The notes: generated by a model from the sequence alone, not told the origin. A stretch of DNA of 21,790 bases from Legionellales bacterium (GCA_002721165.1 PBJS01000005.1:40052-61841), one strand, 5' to 3'. Shown: positions 7,353 through 15,551, counted from the first letter of the stretch. A program made the numbers and translations.

Positions 7353-8753
7353 TCAAAAAGGTATTTTAGCATTTGGTTTAATCAGATTAATTATTGTACG
7401 AAACTCAGACTGAATACGTTCAAGTACTAACTCCGTATCGGCCTCGAATCTAAGAATCATATAGGGCGATGTATTTGAAGGTCTTACTAGACCCCATCCA
7501 TCGTTATACTCAATACGTAAACCGTCGATATCTATTATTTCAGCATCTAAACTACGAATACTTTCCGTAAACTTTTTCATAAAATTATCATGTTCTTCTT
7601 CTTTCAAAAACATTCTTAATTCAGGAGTTGATATACCATAGGGTAACTGTTCGAATAATTCAGTTGGGTTTTTTTTGCTCCTTGAAAAAATTTCAATAAA
7701 CCGTGACGCTGTATATAATGCATCATCAAATCCATACCAACGTTCTTTAAAAAAGATATGGCCGCTCATTTCTCCTGCTAACAGTGCATTAACCTCATGC
7801 ATTTTTTGCTTAATAAACGAGTGTCCTGTTTTCCACATTAACGCTTTACCACTACTAGATTCAATAACTGATTTTAGATATTTAGTACATTTCACATCAA
7901 ATATGATGTTACATCCTTTGTTACGTGATAATACATCTATCGCCAATAACATTAACTGTTTATCAGGCCATATTATATTACCCATAGCATCAACAACCCC
8001 TAATCTGTCACCATCGCCATCAAACGCAAAACCAATATCTGCAGATTCCTCCCTAACCTTTCTCACAAGATGTTTTAGATTTTCAGGTTGGCTTGGGTCA
8101 GGGTGATGATTAGGAAAATTGCCATCAATTTCCGAAAAAATTGTAATAACAGCACAACCAAGCGCTTCAAATAATCGAGGAGCGATTTCCCCTGCAGAGC
8201 CATTACCACAATCAATTACAATTTTGGGTGAAGACTTTATGGAAACATTAATGTCACTCGAAACGCGTTTTATATATTCAGCCGAAACATCTTCATGTCT
8301 CAACACTCCCTGTCCTGTTTTATAGTCCTTTGAAATTACATACTCTTTAATTTCTTCAATTCCCTCTGCAAATAATGAAATGCCGGCAAGGACTGTTTTT
8401 AAACCATTATATTCAGCAGCATTATGACTGCCAGTTACCATTACACAATTATTAGTCCCTAAATAGTGGCTAGCAAAATAAGTGACAGGTGTTGGGACAA
8501 TACCTATATCTATTACGTCTCTTCCTGTGCTTCTTAAACCATCTATTAAAATTTTACTGAGTTCTGGACTTGAAATTCTTCCATCACGACCAACAACAAT
8601 TTCTTTTTGATTTTTTTTATAGGCTATCGTACCGATCGCTTTAGCAATTTCATATACAACTTCACACGTAAGTTCTTCCCCAAAAACACCACGTATATCA
8701 TAAGCCCGAAAAATGACAGAATTAAACTCTGCATTTTGTTTTAGTTTTTCCAT
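7353..8753 (-). CDS. algC: Phosphomannomutase/phosphoglucomutase (AlgC type)
   Basis: Interconverts the 1- and 6-phosphates of mannose and glucose, supplying GDP-mannose, UDP-glucose and hence surface polysaccharide precursors. At 466 residues it matches AlgC. The phosphoserine loop is VTGSHN, with the phosphorylated residue at Ser109. The Mg2+ loop DGDGDR is at 245-250, the sugar-recognition segment GEMSGH sits in the third domain, and the phosphate-binding loop RPSNTSP is near the C-terminus. The phosphoserine loop reads GSHNAAEYNGLK where many AlgC proteins, as I recall, have PP after the N, a mild variation. It lies 3 bases after dut and precedes argB, the same order I recall for Pseudomonas dut-algC-argB. 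Confidence 0.94.
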   Translation of the reverse strand: MEKLKQNAEFNSVIFRAYDIRGVFGEELTCEVVYEIAKAIGTIAYKKNQKEIVVGRDGRISSPELSKILIDGLRSTGRDVIDIGIVPTPVTYFASHYLGTNNCVMVTGSHNAAEYNGLKTVLAGISLFAEGIEEIKEYVISKDYKTGQGVLRHEDVSAEYIKRVSSDINVSIKSSPKIVIDCGNGSAGEIAPRLFEALGCAVITIFSEIDGNFPNHHPDPSQPENLKHLVRKVREESADIGFAFDGDGDRLGVVDAMGNIIWPDKQLMLLAIDVLSRNKGCNIIFDVKCTKYLKSVIESSSGKALMWKTGHSFIKQKMHEVNALLAGEMSGHIFFKERWYGFDDALYTASRFIEIFSRSKKNPTELFEQLPYGISTPELRMFLKEEEHDNFMKKFTESIRSLDAEIIDIDGLRIEYNDGWGLVRPSNTSPYMILRFEADTELVLERIQSEFRTIINLIKPNAKIPF

Positions 8754-8756
8754 GTA

Positions 8757-9212
8757 TTAAGACACACCAGTATGACCGAAACCACCTAGACCTCTTATTG
8801 TTTCATCAAACGAATCAACAAATTCAAAATCAGGTCTTTCAATCGGTACAATTATCATTTGGGCTATTCTATCCCCTGGAGTTATCGTAAATTTAACAGC
8901 CCCTCTATTCCAACAGGAGATATAAATCTCGCCCTGATAATCTGAATCGACTAAGCCTGTAAGATTGCCAAGAACAATACCATGTTTATGGCCAAGGCCT
9001 GATCGAGGTAATAACATTGCTGCATAAGATTTATCAGCAATATATATTGCAAAACCTGCAGATATCAAAGCTGTGTCACCTGGATTTATAATTAGGTCGT
9101 TATCAATACATGCGCATAAATCTAAACCAGCTGAACCTTCTGTTGCGTATTGAGGTATGGGAAACTCATTGCCCAATCGTTTATCAATGAGTTTGATTTG
9201 AATTTTTTTCAT
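8757..9212 (-). CDS. dut: Deoxyuridine triphosphatase
   Basis: Hydrolyses dUTP to dUMP and pyrophosphate, keeping uracil out of DNA and feeding dTMP synthesis. The protein is 151 residues, matching the E. coli enzyme. The five trimer motifs are present: AGLDLCA (I), LPRSGLGHKHG (II), GLVDSDYQGEI (III, with the catalytic aspartate), GDRIAQMI (IV) and the glycine-rich GGFGHTG (V). In motif V the usual glutamate after RG is leucine (RGLGGFG), a conservative-looking oddity in the flexible tail. I chose the ATG at 9212 because MKKIQIKLID matches the E. coli start; an in-frame ATG at 9227 would add five residues. The gene overlaps the end of coaBC by 29 bases. Confidence 0.95.
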   Translation of the reverse strand: MKKIQIKLIDKRLGNEFPIPQYATEGSAGLDLCACIDNDLIINPGDTALISAGFAIYIADKSYAAMLLPRSGLGHKHGIVLGNLTGLVDSDYQGEIYISCWNRGAVKFTITPGDRIAQMIIVPIERPDFEFVDSFDETIRGLGGFGHTGVS

Positions 9213-10398
9213 TATATTGAAGTGCAATTATTTTTATAAGCTGCCTAGCTAATTTATTTTTTGAAGTGAGCGGTAATTGTTCACTTCCTGTTTGCCAAAA
9301 TACAGTTAAAGCATTTTCTTCAGAGTCAATTCCTATGTTTTCCCCCACTTTATTTGCAGCAATCATATCGAGATTTTTTGAATGCATTTTTTTTTGAGCA
9401 TTAATCTCAACATTTTCTGTTTCTGCTGCAAAACCCACTGTGAATGGCGCATCATTTAATGTTGCAACTTGTGACAATATATCTAATGTATTTTCAAGAA
9501 CTAACTTCTGAGTATTATCAGACTTCTTTATTTTTTCTTCTGATATCTTATGTACTTTAAAATCAGCTACCGCAGCTGCAGAAATAAAAATATCTGTACT
9601 TCTAATTTTTTGCATTACAGATTGATGCATTTGCTCAGCAGATGTTACGTTTATAACCTTTATAGTATCTGTTGCGTCAATATTTACAGGTCCAGAAATC
9701 AATGTGACATCTGCTCCTGCTTCTGCTGCTGCAGTTGCAACTGCGTATCCCATACGGCCTGAACTTCTGTTACTTAAAAATCTTATTGGGTCAATTGCCT
9801 CACGTGTAGGACCTGCGGTGACTAATAATCTTGAACCGGTTAAAATATTTGTTTGAAATATATCGGTCGTGTTTTTGACTATTTCTTCGGGCTCGATCAT
9901 ACGACCCGGGCCATCTTCTCCACACGCCTGTTCTCCTGTTGCAGGACCAATAACTTGAACCCCTCTTTCGCATATTCTTTTTACATTTTGTTGTGTCGCT
10001 GCATTCGACCACATTTGCTGATTCATAGATGGAGCAACAACAACGATGCTATCACTTGCTAAGCATATACAGCTCAATAAATCTTCAGCAAAACCATGAG
10101 CATATCTCGCAATAAAATTTGCGCTTGCCGGTGCAATTAGGATCAGATCAGCCCACCGCGCTAATTCAATGTGCCCCATAGCTGTTTCAGTGTCTAAATC
10201 GAGTAATTCTGTATATACAGGTTTTGACGATAAGGCCTGAAAGGTCAAGGGCGTAATGAATTGAGTAGCATTTTGTGTCATAACGACACGAACTTCTGCC
10301 CCATTTTTTTTCAATAAACGAACTAAAAAGGCTGCCTTATAAGCAGAAATGCCCCCGGTAACACCTAAAATGATTCGTTTCCCAATTAATTTATGCAT
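9184..10398 (-). CDS. coaBC: Bifunctional phosphopantothenoylcysteine decarboxylase / phosphopantothenate-cysteine ligase
   Basis: Performs the second and third steps of coenzyme A synthesis. The N-terminal CoaC half is a flavoprotein: GVTGGISAYK at 12-21 binds FMN, MGHIELARW contains catalytic His76, PSMNQQMW is the PXMNXXMW motif at 123-130, and ACGEDGPGRM contains the reactive Cys159. The C-terminal CoaB half, from about residue 190, starts with VTAGPTREAIDPIRF and NRSSGRMGYA. It includes AAAVADF and the lysine-bearing KKMHSKNLDMIAANKVG segment that binds nucleotide and phosphopantothenate. Length (404) is normal. It heads the leftward run and lies 154 bases from the divergent rpmB; radC, which I recall between them in related genomes, is missing. 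Confidence 0.96.
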   Translation of the reverse strand: MHKLIGKRIILGVTGGISAYKAAFLVRLLKKNGAEVRVVMTQNATQFITPLTFQALSSKPVYTELLDLDTETAMGHIELARWADLILIAPASANFIARYAHGFAEDLLSCICLASDSIVVVAPSMNQQMWSNAATQQNVKRICERGVQVIGPATGEQACGEDGPGRMIEPEEIVKNTTDIFQTNILTGSRLLVTAGPTREAIDPIRFLSNRSSGRMGYAVATAAAEAGADVTLISGPVNIDATDTIKVINVTSAEQMHQSVMQKIRSTDIFISAAAVADFKVHKISEEKIKKSDNTQKLVLENTLDILSQVATLNDAPFTVGFAAETENVEINAQKKMHSKNLDMIAANKVGENIGIDSEENALTVFWQTGSEQLPLTSKNKLARQLIKIIALQYNEKNSNQTH

Positions 10399-10481
10399 AA
10401 TGCTATGATTTTACCCGAATTATTTCTTTCGTTGCATGAAGTTTTTTAACTCCTCCAGAACAGGGAGCTTTTCACGAATAC

Positions 10482-10510
10482 TTGGATTCGAAGTTTAATC
10501 GATGTAGAAT
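10482..10510 (+). promoter_or_regulatory. Strong-looking sigma70 promoter of rpmB-rpmG with GC-rich discriminator
   Basis: TTGGAT (10482-10487) and TAGAAT (10505-10510) are exactly 17 bases apart. They match four of six and five of six consensus positions. The next bases are CCGCG, a GC-rich discriminator standing out in very AT-rich DNA; such discriminators typify stringently controlled stable-RNA and ribosomal-protein promoters. Transcription would begin near 10517, leaving a leader of about 35 bases before rpmB. This is the best promoter I see in the window. Confidence 0.6.
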
Positions 10511-10552
10511 CCGCGTTCACTTTTTTTTCATTTATATAGATAGAGAATAATA

Positions 10553-10801
10553 ATGTCGCGAGTTTGTCAGGTAACAGGTAAAAGACCAATGGCTGGGAAT
10601 AATGTATCTCATGCAAATAACAGGACAAAACGGCGTTTTTTGCCTAATTTACAATCGAGACGCTTTTGGATAGAAAGCGAAAATCGTTGGGTCAGACTGC
10701 TTGTGAGCAAACAAGGTGTTCGAATTATCGACAAAAAGGGCATTGAAAATGTGCTTGCTGAGATTCGTACACGTGGTAAACCGATCAAAAAGGGTGCTTA
10801 A
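10553..10801 (+). CDS. rpmB: 50S ribosomal protein L28 (bL28)
   Basis: Small basic protein of the large ribosomal subunit, 82 residues (E. coli 78). The typical start MSRVCQVTGKRPMAGNNVSH is complete, followed by NRTKRRFLPNLQ and the RVSxxGxRxIDKKG-like stretch (LVSKQGVRIIDKKG). The C-terminus is slightly longer than in E. coli. It is transcribed from the promoter just upstream and is followed without a gap by rpmG: the last A of its TAA stop is the first A of the rpmG ATG. rpmB-rpmG is an operon in nearly all gammaproteobacteria. Confidence 0.97.
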   Translation: MSRVCQVTGKRPMAGNNVSHANNRTKRRFLPNLQSRRFWIESENRWVRLLVSKQGVRIIDKKGIENVLAEIRTRGKPIKKGA

Positions 10802-10959
10802 TGATGCGTGATAAAATTAAACTTGTCTCATCTGCAAAAACCGGGCACTACTATACGACGACAAAGAACAAGCGGACTATGACAGATAAAATGGAAATTA
10901 AAAAATATGACCCAGTTGTTCGTAAACACGTTATATACAAAGAATCGAAAATAAAATAG
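10801..10959 (+). CDS. rpmG: 50S ribosomal protein L33 (bL33), zinc-independent form
   Basis: A 52-residue reading frame. It reads MMRDKIKLVSSAKTGHYYTT, then KNKRT and a YDPVVRKHVIYKESKIK ending, the standard L33 of gammaproteobacteria. It has no cysteines, so it is the zinc-free form. Two in-frame ATG codons stand in tandem at 10801 and 10804, and either could start translation; AAGGG just before serves both. The first overlaps the rpmB stop by one base, so the two ribosomal genes are translationally coupled in constant ratio. Confidence 0.96.
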   Translation: MMRDKIKLVSSAKTGHYYTTTKNKRTMTDKMEIKKYDPVVRKHVIYKESKIK

Positions 10960-10977
10960 TGCTATTCAGCGCTATTT
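10957..10977 (+). terminator. Weak hairpin after rpmG, possible partial terminator
   Basis: TAGTGCT-ATTC-AGCGCTA forms a 7-base-pair stem (one G-U pair) with a 4-base loop, beginning on the rpmG stop codon and followed by only three T residues. The short U tract makes it at best a leaky terminator or a 3'-end stabiliser. It would reduce transcription from the strong ribosomal promoter into the ABC transporter genes that begin 13 bases later. Confidence 0.33.
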
Positions 10978-10990
10978 CCACAAGTGCGCT

Positions 10991-11725
10991 ATGAAAAAAG
11001 ATAAAACTCTTATATCGGTCAATGATCTTTCAAGATTCTATGGGCAAAAATGTGCAATTGAGAACGTGAGTTTCGATGCACATCGAGGTGAAATTCTTGG
11101 CTTACTTGGCCCAAATGGTGCTGGCAAATCTACAACAATGCAAATTATTTGTGGGGTAATTGCTGCAAGTAATGGCTCTGTGAATATCGTGGGGCACGAT
11201 ATACAAGACTCCCCTAAATATGCAAAACAAAACATTGGTTTCTTGCCAGAACAATTGCCATTGTACAACGACTTGAATGTTGATGAATATTTATACTATT
11301 CTGCAAAATTAAGAGGCATAGAAAAAGCTAATCTAAAAGATGCAGTAACTGCTACTAAAAAACGTTGTGGTTTAGAAAATACAGGATCCCGGCTAATACA
11401 AAATCTTTCAAAGGGCTATAAACAGCGTGTTGGTATTGCGCAAGCGATAATTCATGCGCCTTCGATTATTATTCTTGACGAACCAACCTCGGGCTTGGAC
11501 CCAAAACAAATCTTAGAAATAAGAAAATTAATGCGAGAACTAAGTAAGGACCACAGCATTATACTCTCAACACATATCCTTTCAGAAGTAGAAGCTGTTT
11601 GTGATCGAGTTTTAATTATAAATGAGGGTAATATCGTGTTAGATCGATATTTAAAAGAATTGTTAACCGATAAAAATTCACTTGAGTCTATTTTTATGCA
11701 ATTAACCAGTGAGAATAATAAGTAA
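10991..11725 (+). CDS. ABC transporter ATPase, GldA-like
   Basis: Cytoplasmic ATP-binding subunit of an ABC-2 type transporter, 244 residues. Walker A is GPNGAGKST at 40-48, the Q-loop glutamine is in FLPEQ (Gln88), the signature is LSKGYKQR at 139-146, Walker B is IIILDEP at 159-165, the D-loop is SGLD, and the switch histidine is His195 in STH. All catalytic residues are intact, so it should be active. It resembles the GldA and multidrug ATPases that pair with short ABC-2 permeases. The permease gene follows 15 bases later and then a GldG-like gene, which defines the module. The transported substrate is unknown. Confidence 0.88.
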   Translation: MKKDKTLISVNDLSRFYGQKCAIENVSFDAHRGEILGLLGPNGAGKSTTMQIICGVIAASNGSVNIVGHDIQDSPKYAKQNIGFLPEQLPLYNDLNVDEYLYYSAKLRGIEKANLKDAVTATKKRCGLENTGSRLIQNLSKGYKQRVGIAQAIIHAPSIIILDEPTSGLDPKQILEIRKLMRELSKDHSIILSTHILSEVEAVCDRVLIINEGNIVLDRYLKELLTDKNSLESIFMQLTSENNK

Positions 11726-11740
11726 CTGAAAAAAACTATT

Positions 11741-12487
11741 ATGCTGAATAATATAATTTGTATTGCTAATAACGAATTACGACGTTTTTTTAAATCCTCA
11801 CTCGCTTGGATTATATTAGCTATTACACAATTTTTTGTTGCAATTTTTTTCTACGTACCGCTTGTAATATATTTACAACCAGCTTCTGTAGCTTCCGGTT
11901 TAACTGATGCTGTAGTAGCTACCATGTATGGTTTTTCTGCTTACATTATATTGGTAATTTCACCTTTACTTACAATGCGCTTAATAGCTGAAGAACGTCA
12001 GCTTGGAACATTAAGATTATTGTTCTCATCACCATTAAGTATAACTGAAATAGTACTTGGTAAGTTTTTTGGGATATTAGCATTATATTTAATAATTTTA
12101 TTAATGATAACTTTAATGCCACTATCATTATTATTTGGCACACAACTCGACCTTGGCCAAATATCATCAATATTAGTTGGTCTCTCTCTACTTGTAGCTT
12201 CAATTGCGTCAATCGGGCTTTTTTTGTCATCACTAACCAACTCGCCAACGGTAGCAGCAATATCAACATACGGTGTTTTATTGTTTCTTATGCTAATAAA
12301 AATTGGCGGAACAAATTCTTCATCCGAAATTGCTATGGAATTTTCTTACTTGGCAATAGATAAACACTATAATAATTTTTTAGCTGGATTATTCAATTCT
12401 GCTGATATTTTCTATTACGTAATATTAACTATATTCTTTTTAATTCTATGTATCTGGCGACTTGACGCAGAACGAACATACGGATAA
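11741..12487 (+). CDS. ABC-2 type permease, GldF-like
   Basis: Membrane subunit of the same transporter, 248 residues with about six hydrophobic segments, at roughly 20-43, 62-80, 108-132, 140-165, 170-190 and 222-240. The cytosolic segment MRLIAEERQLGTLRLLFSSP after the second helix is the conserved coupling region of the ABC-2 family: 'AEE...GT..LL.S.P', then 'GK...'. No soluble domain is present. It lies between the ATPase (15-base gap) and the GldG-like gene (8-base gap), the order of the Flavobacterium gldF-gldG pair. In that group these proteins are linked to gliding, but homologues are widespread in non-gliding proteobacteria, so no motility role should be assumed. Confidence 0.85.
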   Translation: MLNNIICIANNELRRFFKSSLAWIILAITQFFVAIFFYVPLVIYLQPASVASGLTDAVVATMYGFSAYIILVISPLLTMRLIAEERQLGTLRLLFSSPLSITEIVLGKFFGILALYLIILLMITLMPLSLLFGTQLDLGQISSILVGLSLLVASIASIGLFLSSLTNSPTVAAISTYGVLLFLMLIKIGGTNSSSEIAMEFSYLAIDKHYNNFLAGLFNSADIFYYVILTIFFLILCIWRLDAERTYG

Positions 12488-12495
12488 TTAATAGT

Positions 12496-13869
12496 ATGTT
12501 TATTACAAAAAAAACAAAGTTAAAAATAAAACTAAATAGTATTTTGATGCTTTGCTTGTTGGTTATAACCGCTGCTTTACTAGCACGGTTAACTTATAAA
12601 AATTCCGTTGAGTACGATTGGACGGCTAGTGGAAGACATACATTATCAGATGCGAGTCTTAAAATTTTATCTAAAATGCCTGAAAAAATTGAGGTAATTT
12701 CATATGCTCGAGAAACTCCTTTTTTACGCCAATCAATAAAAAAATTTATAGGCAAATATCAGCGCCATAAACCTAACTTAGTTTTAAGTTTTGTAAACCC
12801 AGATACTGCGCCGGATGAGGCTCGAAACCTAGGGATAACTGTTGATGGCGAAATTATCGTACGCTACAAAAGCCGTGCTGAACATTTAAAAACAGATAGT
12901 GAACAGGTATTTGCAAATACATTGAAAAGACTACTGCGTAATCAGGAAAGGTGGATTGCATTTGTCGAGGGGCATGGGGAACGAAGTGCACTAAGTGCAT
13001 CAAATGATGATTTGGGTGGGTGGGTTAACAATCTTATAAAAGAGGGCTATCGCGCTCAACCAATAAATCTATTGGAATCGAAAACTATTCCTGACAATAC
13101 CAAAATACTTGTTATTGCAGGTCCAACTAGCGATTACCTCTCGAATGAAATCGATATTATCTTAAATTATATTGATAACGGAGGAAATTTATTATGGTTA
13201 CATGAGCCGGGCTCATTGTATAAATTAAATAAACTAGCTGAAAAACTATCGATAGAATTTCTAGATGGGGTAATAATCGATACTGTTGGAAGAGAAATTG
13301 GTGTTGAAGACCCGACGATTACGTTTATTACAAAAAGCTTGTACCAAACACATCCGATTACTGAAAATTTTGATTTTGTCACACTTTTCCCGATGGCTGG
13401 AGCAATTAAACCCATAAAATCGAAGATTTGGCTAACTAAACCTATACTCAATACGGGTAAACATACTTGGAGTGAAACAGGCAAATTAAAGGGTGAAATA
13501 GAACTAAATTTAGATACCGAGCTTCAAGGACCACTAACATTAGGGTTGAGCTTAGAAAGGGAATATGAGAAAGATGAAAATGATCAATCGGTAAGAAAAA
13601 AACAAAGAGTTATAGTAATAGGTGATGGTGATTTTTTATCTAATACTTACTTTGCAAATAACGGAAACGGTGAACTAGGATCACGAATGATCAATTGGCT
13701 AAACAATGATGATGATTTTATTTTAATCCCGTCAAAAACCATCGTTGACGCACAATTAAAAACACCTTTTATAATATTAGGTGTGATTGGCACTGGCTTT
13801 CTATTCTTAGTCCCTTTGATTTTTATTGCTATTGGAATCATGATCCAAATAAGGAGAAAAAAACAGTAA
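12496..13869 (+). CDS. GldG-like ABC transporter auxiliary protein
   Basis: A 457-residue membrane-anchored protein with one helix near the N-terminus (about 12-32, ILMLCLLVITAALLARL). A large extracytoplasmic part follows, then a C-terminal helix (about 425-450, ending in IQIRRKKQ). The body has the features of the ABC transporter auxiliary domain. First is an early SGRHTLSDASLKIL segment, then FVEGHGE at about 155. Next is VIAGPTSDYLSNEID and a GGNLLWLHEPG strand-loop, which recall the GATase-like fold of GldG. The end of the soluble part carries VIGDGDFLSN. Gaps to its neighbours are 8 bases and 1 base. The role in transport is unknown; a periplasmic platform coupled to the permease is plausible. 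Confidence 0.83.
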   Translation: MFITKKTKLKIKLNSILMLCLLVITAALLARLTYKNSVEYDWTASGRHTLSDASLKILSKMPEKIEVISYARETPFLRQSIKKFIGKYQRHKPNLVLSFVNPDTAPDEARNLGITVDGEIIVRYKSRAEHLKTDSEQVFANTLKRLLRNQERWIAFVEGHGERSALSASNDDLGGWVNNLIKEGYRAQPINLLESKTIPDNTKILVIAGPTSDYLSNEIDIILNYIDNGGNLLWLHEPGSLYKLNKLAEKLSIEFLDGVIIDTVGREIGVEDPTITFITKSLYQTHPITENFDFVTLFPMAGAIKPIKSKIWLTKPILNTGKHTWSETGKLKGEIELNLDTELQGPLTLGLSLEREYEKDENDQSVRKKQRVIVIGDGDFLSNTYFANNGNGELGSRMINWLNNDDDFILIPSKTIVDAQLKTPFIILGVIGTGFLFLVPLIFIAIGIMIQIRRKKQ

Positions 13870-13870
13870 C

Positions 13871-14686
13871 GTGAACCAAAGAATATGGATTAATATTTTT
13901 TTATTAGTTGTTATCATTTCTTTATCAACGACTATTTTTTTCAAAAAAGATAAGATTAATGATGAATTCATAATTTTATCTAATATAGACCCTAATAATA
14001 TAGAAAAAATTGAAATTCAAAGAAAGGCTCTTGACACACTATCCTTTAACAAAAAAGAAGGTGAATGGTATATAGATTTACCTTTCAAATTTAGAGCTAA
14101 CCCAAATAGAATTGAGTCAATACTAAGCCTCCTTAAAACCGAATCATATAAAAAATTAAAATTAGATGAAGTAGATATAGCTCAATTTGACCTTAGAGAT
14201 CCGAGAGTAATATTAACACTAAATAATTATGAATTTTCTTTTGGAACTACTAATCCTATTGACCAAAAACGTTATATTTTATTTGATCAAGAAATTTATC
14301 TAACCAATGACTTTTTATTTCCTCAATTAATGGTTAGTTTTGAGTTTTTTTTAGAAACTAAATTACTGCCCGACAATATAAATATTACTTCGATAAAGTT
14401 TCCTCAGTATGAAATTCAAAAAAATGATAATAAATGGGTATCTACTAAAACAGATCATAGTGAAGAAAAAATAAAAGATCTCGTAAGTAAATGGGAAAAA
14501 GCGACCTCACTTTCAATAAGCAAATACGAAAAAAAAGATAGCAAAGGAATAGTATCTGTCCAGACATATTCGGGCAAGAAAATTAATTTTTCTATAATTG
14601 AAACTGAGCCATATTTGATTCTTGCAAGAGAAGATATTGGTATTCAATATAATATGGGTATTGATAATATTTATAATGTGTTTTGA
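13871..14686 (+). CDS. DUF4340 domain protein, membrane-anchored
   Basis: A 271-residue protein with an N-terminal membrane anchor (about residues 5-23, IWINIFLLVVIISLSTTIFF) and an outside domain made of repeated beta-strand units. The segments EKIEIQRKALDTLSFNKKEG and VRDP-like 'FDLRDPRVILTL' fit DUF4340. These proteins are commonly encoded right after GldG-like genes in proteobacteria, and I assign it mainly on that context plus the fold pattern. It starts with GTG one base after the gldG-like stop, so the two are probably coupled. No enzymatic motif is visible. It closes the four-gene module; mutM begins 37 bases later. Confidence 0.75.
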   Translation: MNQRIWINIFLLVVIISLSTTIFFKKDKINDEFIILSNIDPNNIEKIEIQRKALDTLSFNKKEGEWYIDLPFKFRANPNRIESILSLLKTESYKKLKLDEVDIAQFDLRDPRVILTLNNYEFSFGTTNPIDQKRYILFDQEIYLTNDFLFPQLMVSFEFFLETKLLPDNINITSIKFPQYEIQKNDNKWVSTKTDHSEEKIKDLVSKWEKATSLSISKYEKKDSKGIVSVQTYSGKKINFSIIETEPYLILAREDIGIQYNMGIDNIYNVF

Positions 14687-14723
14687 AATCACTCTTCTAT
14701 AATAAAATTAATATGCCATTATA

Positions 14724-15539
14724 ATGCCAGAACTACCCGAGGTTGAAACAACTAGGAGAGGTATTTCTAAGTATGTTGTTGGTAAACGCATAACTAATAT
14801 TCTTATTAGAGAAAGGCGTCTTAGGTGGTTAATACCAAAAAATTTAAAAGAAATACTTAAGAATACATATGTTATAAAATTGACTCGCCGTGCTAAGTAT
14901 CTTCTATTTTACACAAATAAAGGTTGTTTAATTGTACATCTTGGAATGTCAGGTAGTTTGCGGGTAGTAAAAAATAATCAAGAACACATTAAACATGACC
15001 ATGTAGATTTTATTTTTGAATCAGAATATATACTAAGATTCCATGACCCAAGGAAATTTGGCTCCATTTTATGGACAGATAAAGACCCAACATCACATAA
15101 ATTAATTGCTCATCTTGGTCCTGAACCTCTAAGTGAAGAATTTAATGATGATTATTTATATGCTAAATCCAAAAAACATTCATTATCAATTAAATCTTTC
15201 ATTATGAATAATAAAGTCGTTGTAGGCATCGGTAACATTTATGCAAACGAGGCTTTATTCTTAGCAGGAATAAATCCAAAATGTAAAGTGAGCAGAATTT
15301 CTAAAAAACGTTATAAAATATTAATTGCCTCAATTAAAAAAATTTTAACAAAAGCCATTACTAAAGGTGGGACAACGTTGCGCGACTATGTAAGCGGTGA
15401 TGGTTTACCTGGTTATTTTGCAAATGAATTAAAAGTATATAATCGTTCTGGTGAATTATGCTCAAAATGTAAAAAGAAAATAAAAACAATAAAACAAAAT
15501 CAAAGATCTACTTTCTATTGTGCTTTTTGCCAGACTTAA
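14724..15539 (+). CDS. mutM: Formamidopyrimidine-DNA glycosylase
   Basis: Removes 8-oxoguanine and ring-opened purines from DNA and nicks the abasic site. The 271-residue protein starts MPELPEVET. After loss of Met the proline is the nucleophile, and the following glutamate is catalytic. Lys58 in RRAKYL is the conserved DNA-contact lysine. The helix-two-turn-helix region contains VVGIGNIYANEALF. The C-terminal zinc finger is complete with Cys246, Cys249, Cys266 and Cys269 around QRST. In E. coli mutM directly follows rpmG; here the ABC module lies between. The gene ends 12 bases before the convergent ggt stop. Confidence 0.96.
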   Translation: MPELPEVETTRRGISKYVVGKRITNILIRERRLRWLIPKNLKEILKNTYVIKLTRRAKYLLFYTNKGCLIVHLGMSGSLRVVKNNQEHIKHDHVDFIFESEYILRFHDPRKFGSILWTDKDPTSHKLIAHLGPEPLSEEFNDDYLYAKSKKHSLSIKSFIMNNKVVVGIGNIYANEALFLAGINPKCKVSRISKKRYKILIASIKKILTKAITKGGTTLRDYVSGDGLPGYFANELKVYNRSGELCSKCKKKIKTIKQNQRSTFYCAFCQT

Positions 15540-15551
15540 TATATAAATTAT

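Noticed and set aside
9550..10062. Open reading frames on the opposite strand and in other frames of coaBC
   Set aside because: They encode no recognisable protein, are cysteine- and serine-rich in the manner of shadow frames, and lie fully inside coaBC.
10399..10552. Remnant of radC or a small RNA between coaBC and rpmB
   Set aside because: No frame resembles RadC, and apart from the promoter and a small CTCC/GGAG inverted repeat I see no structured element.
11970..12269. Minus-strand open frames inside the ABC permease gene
   Set aside because: They mirror a hydrophobic coding sequence and have no start signal or family resemblance.
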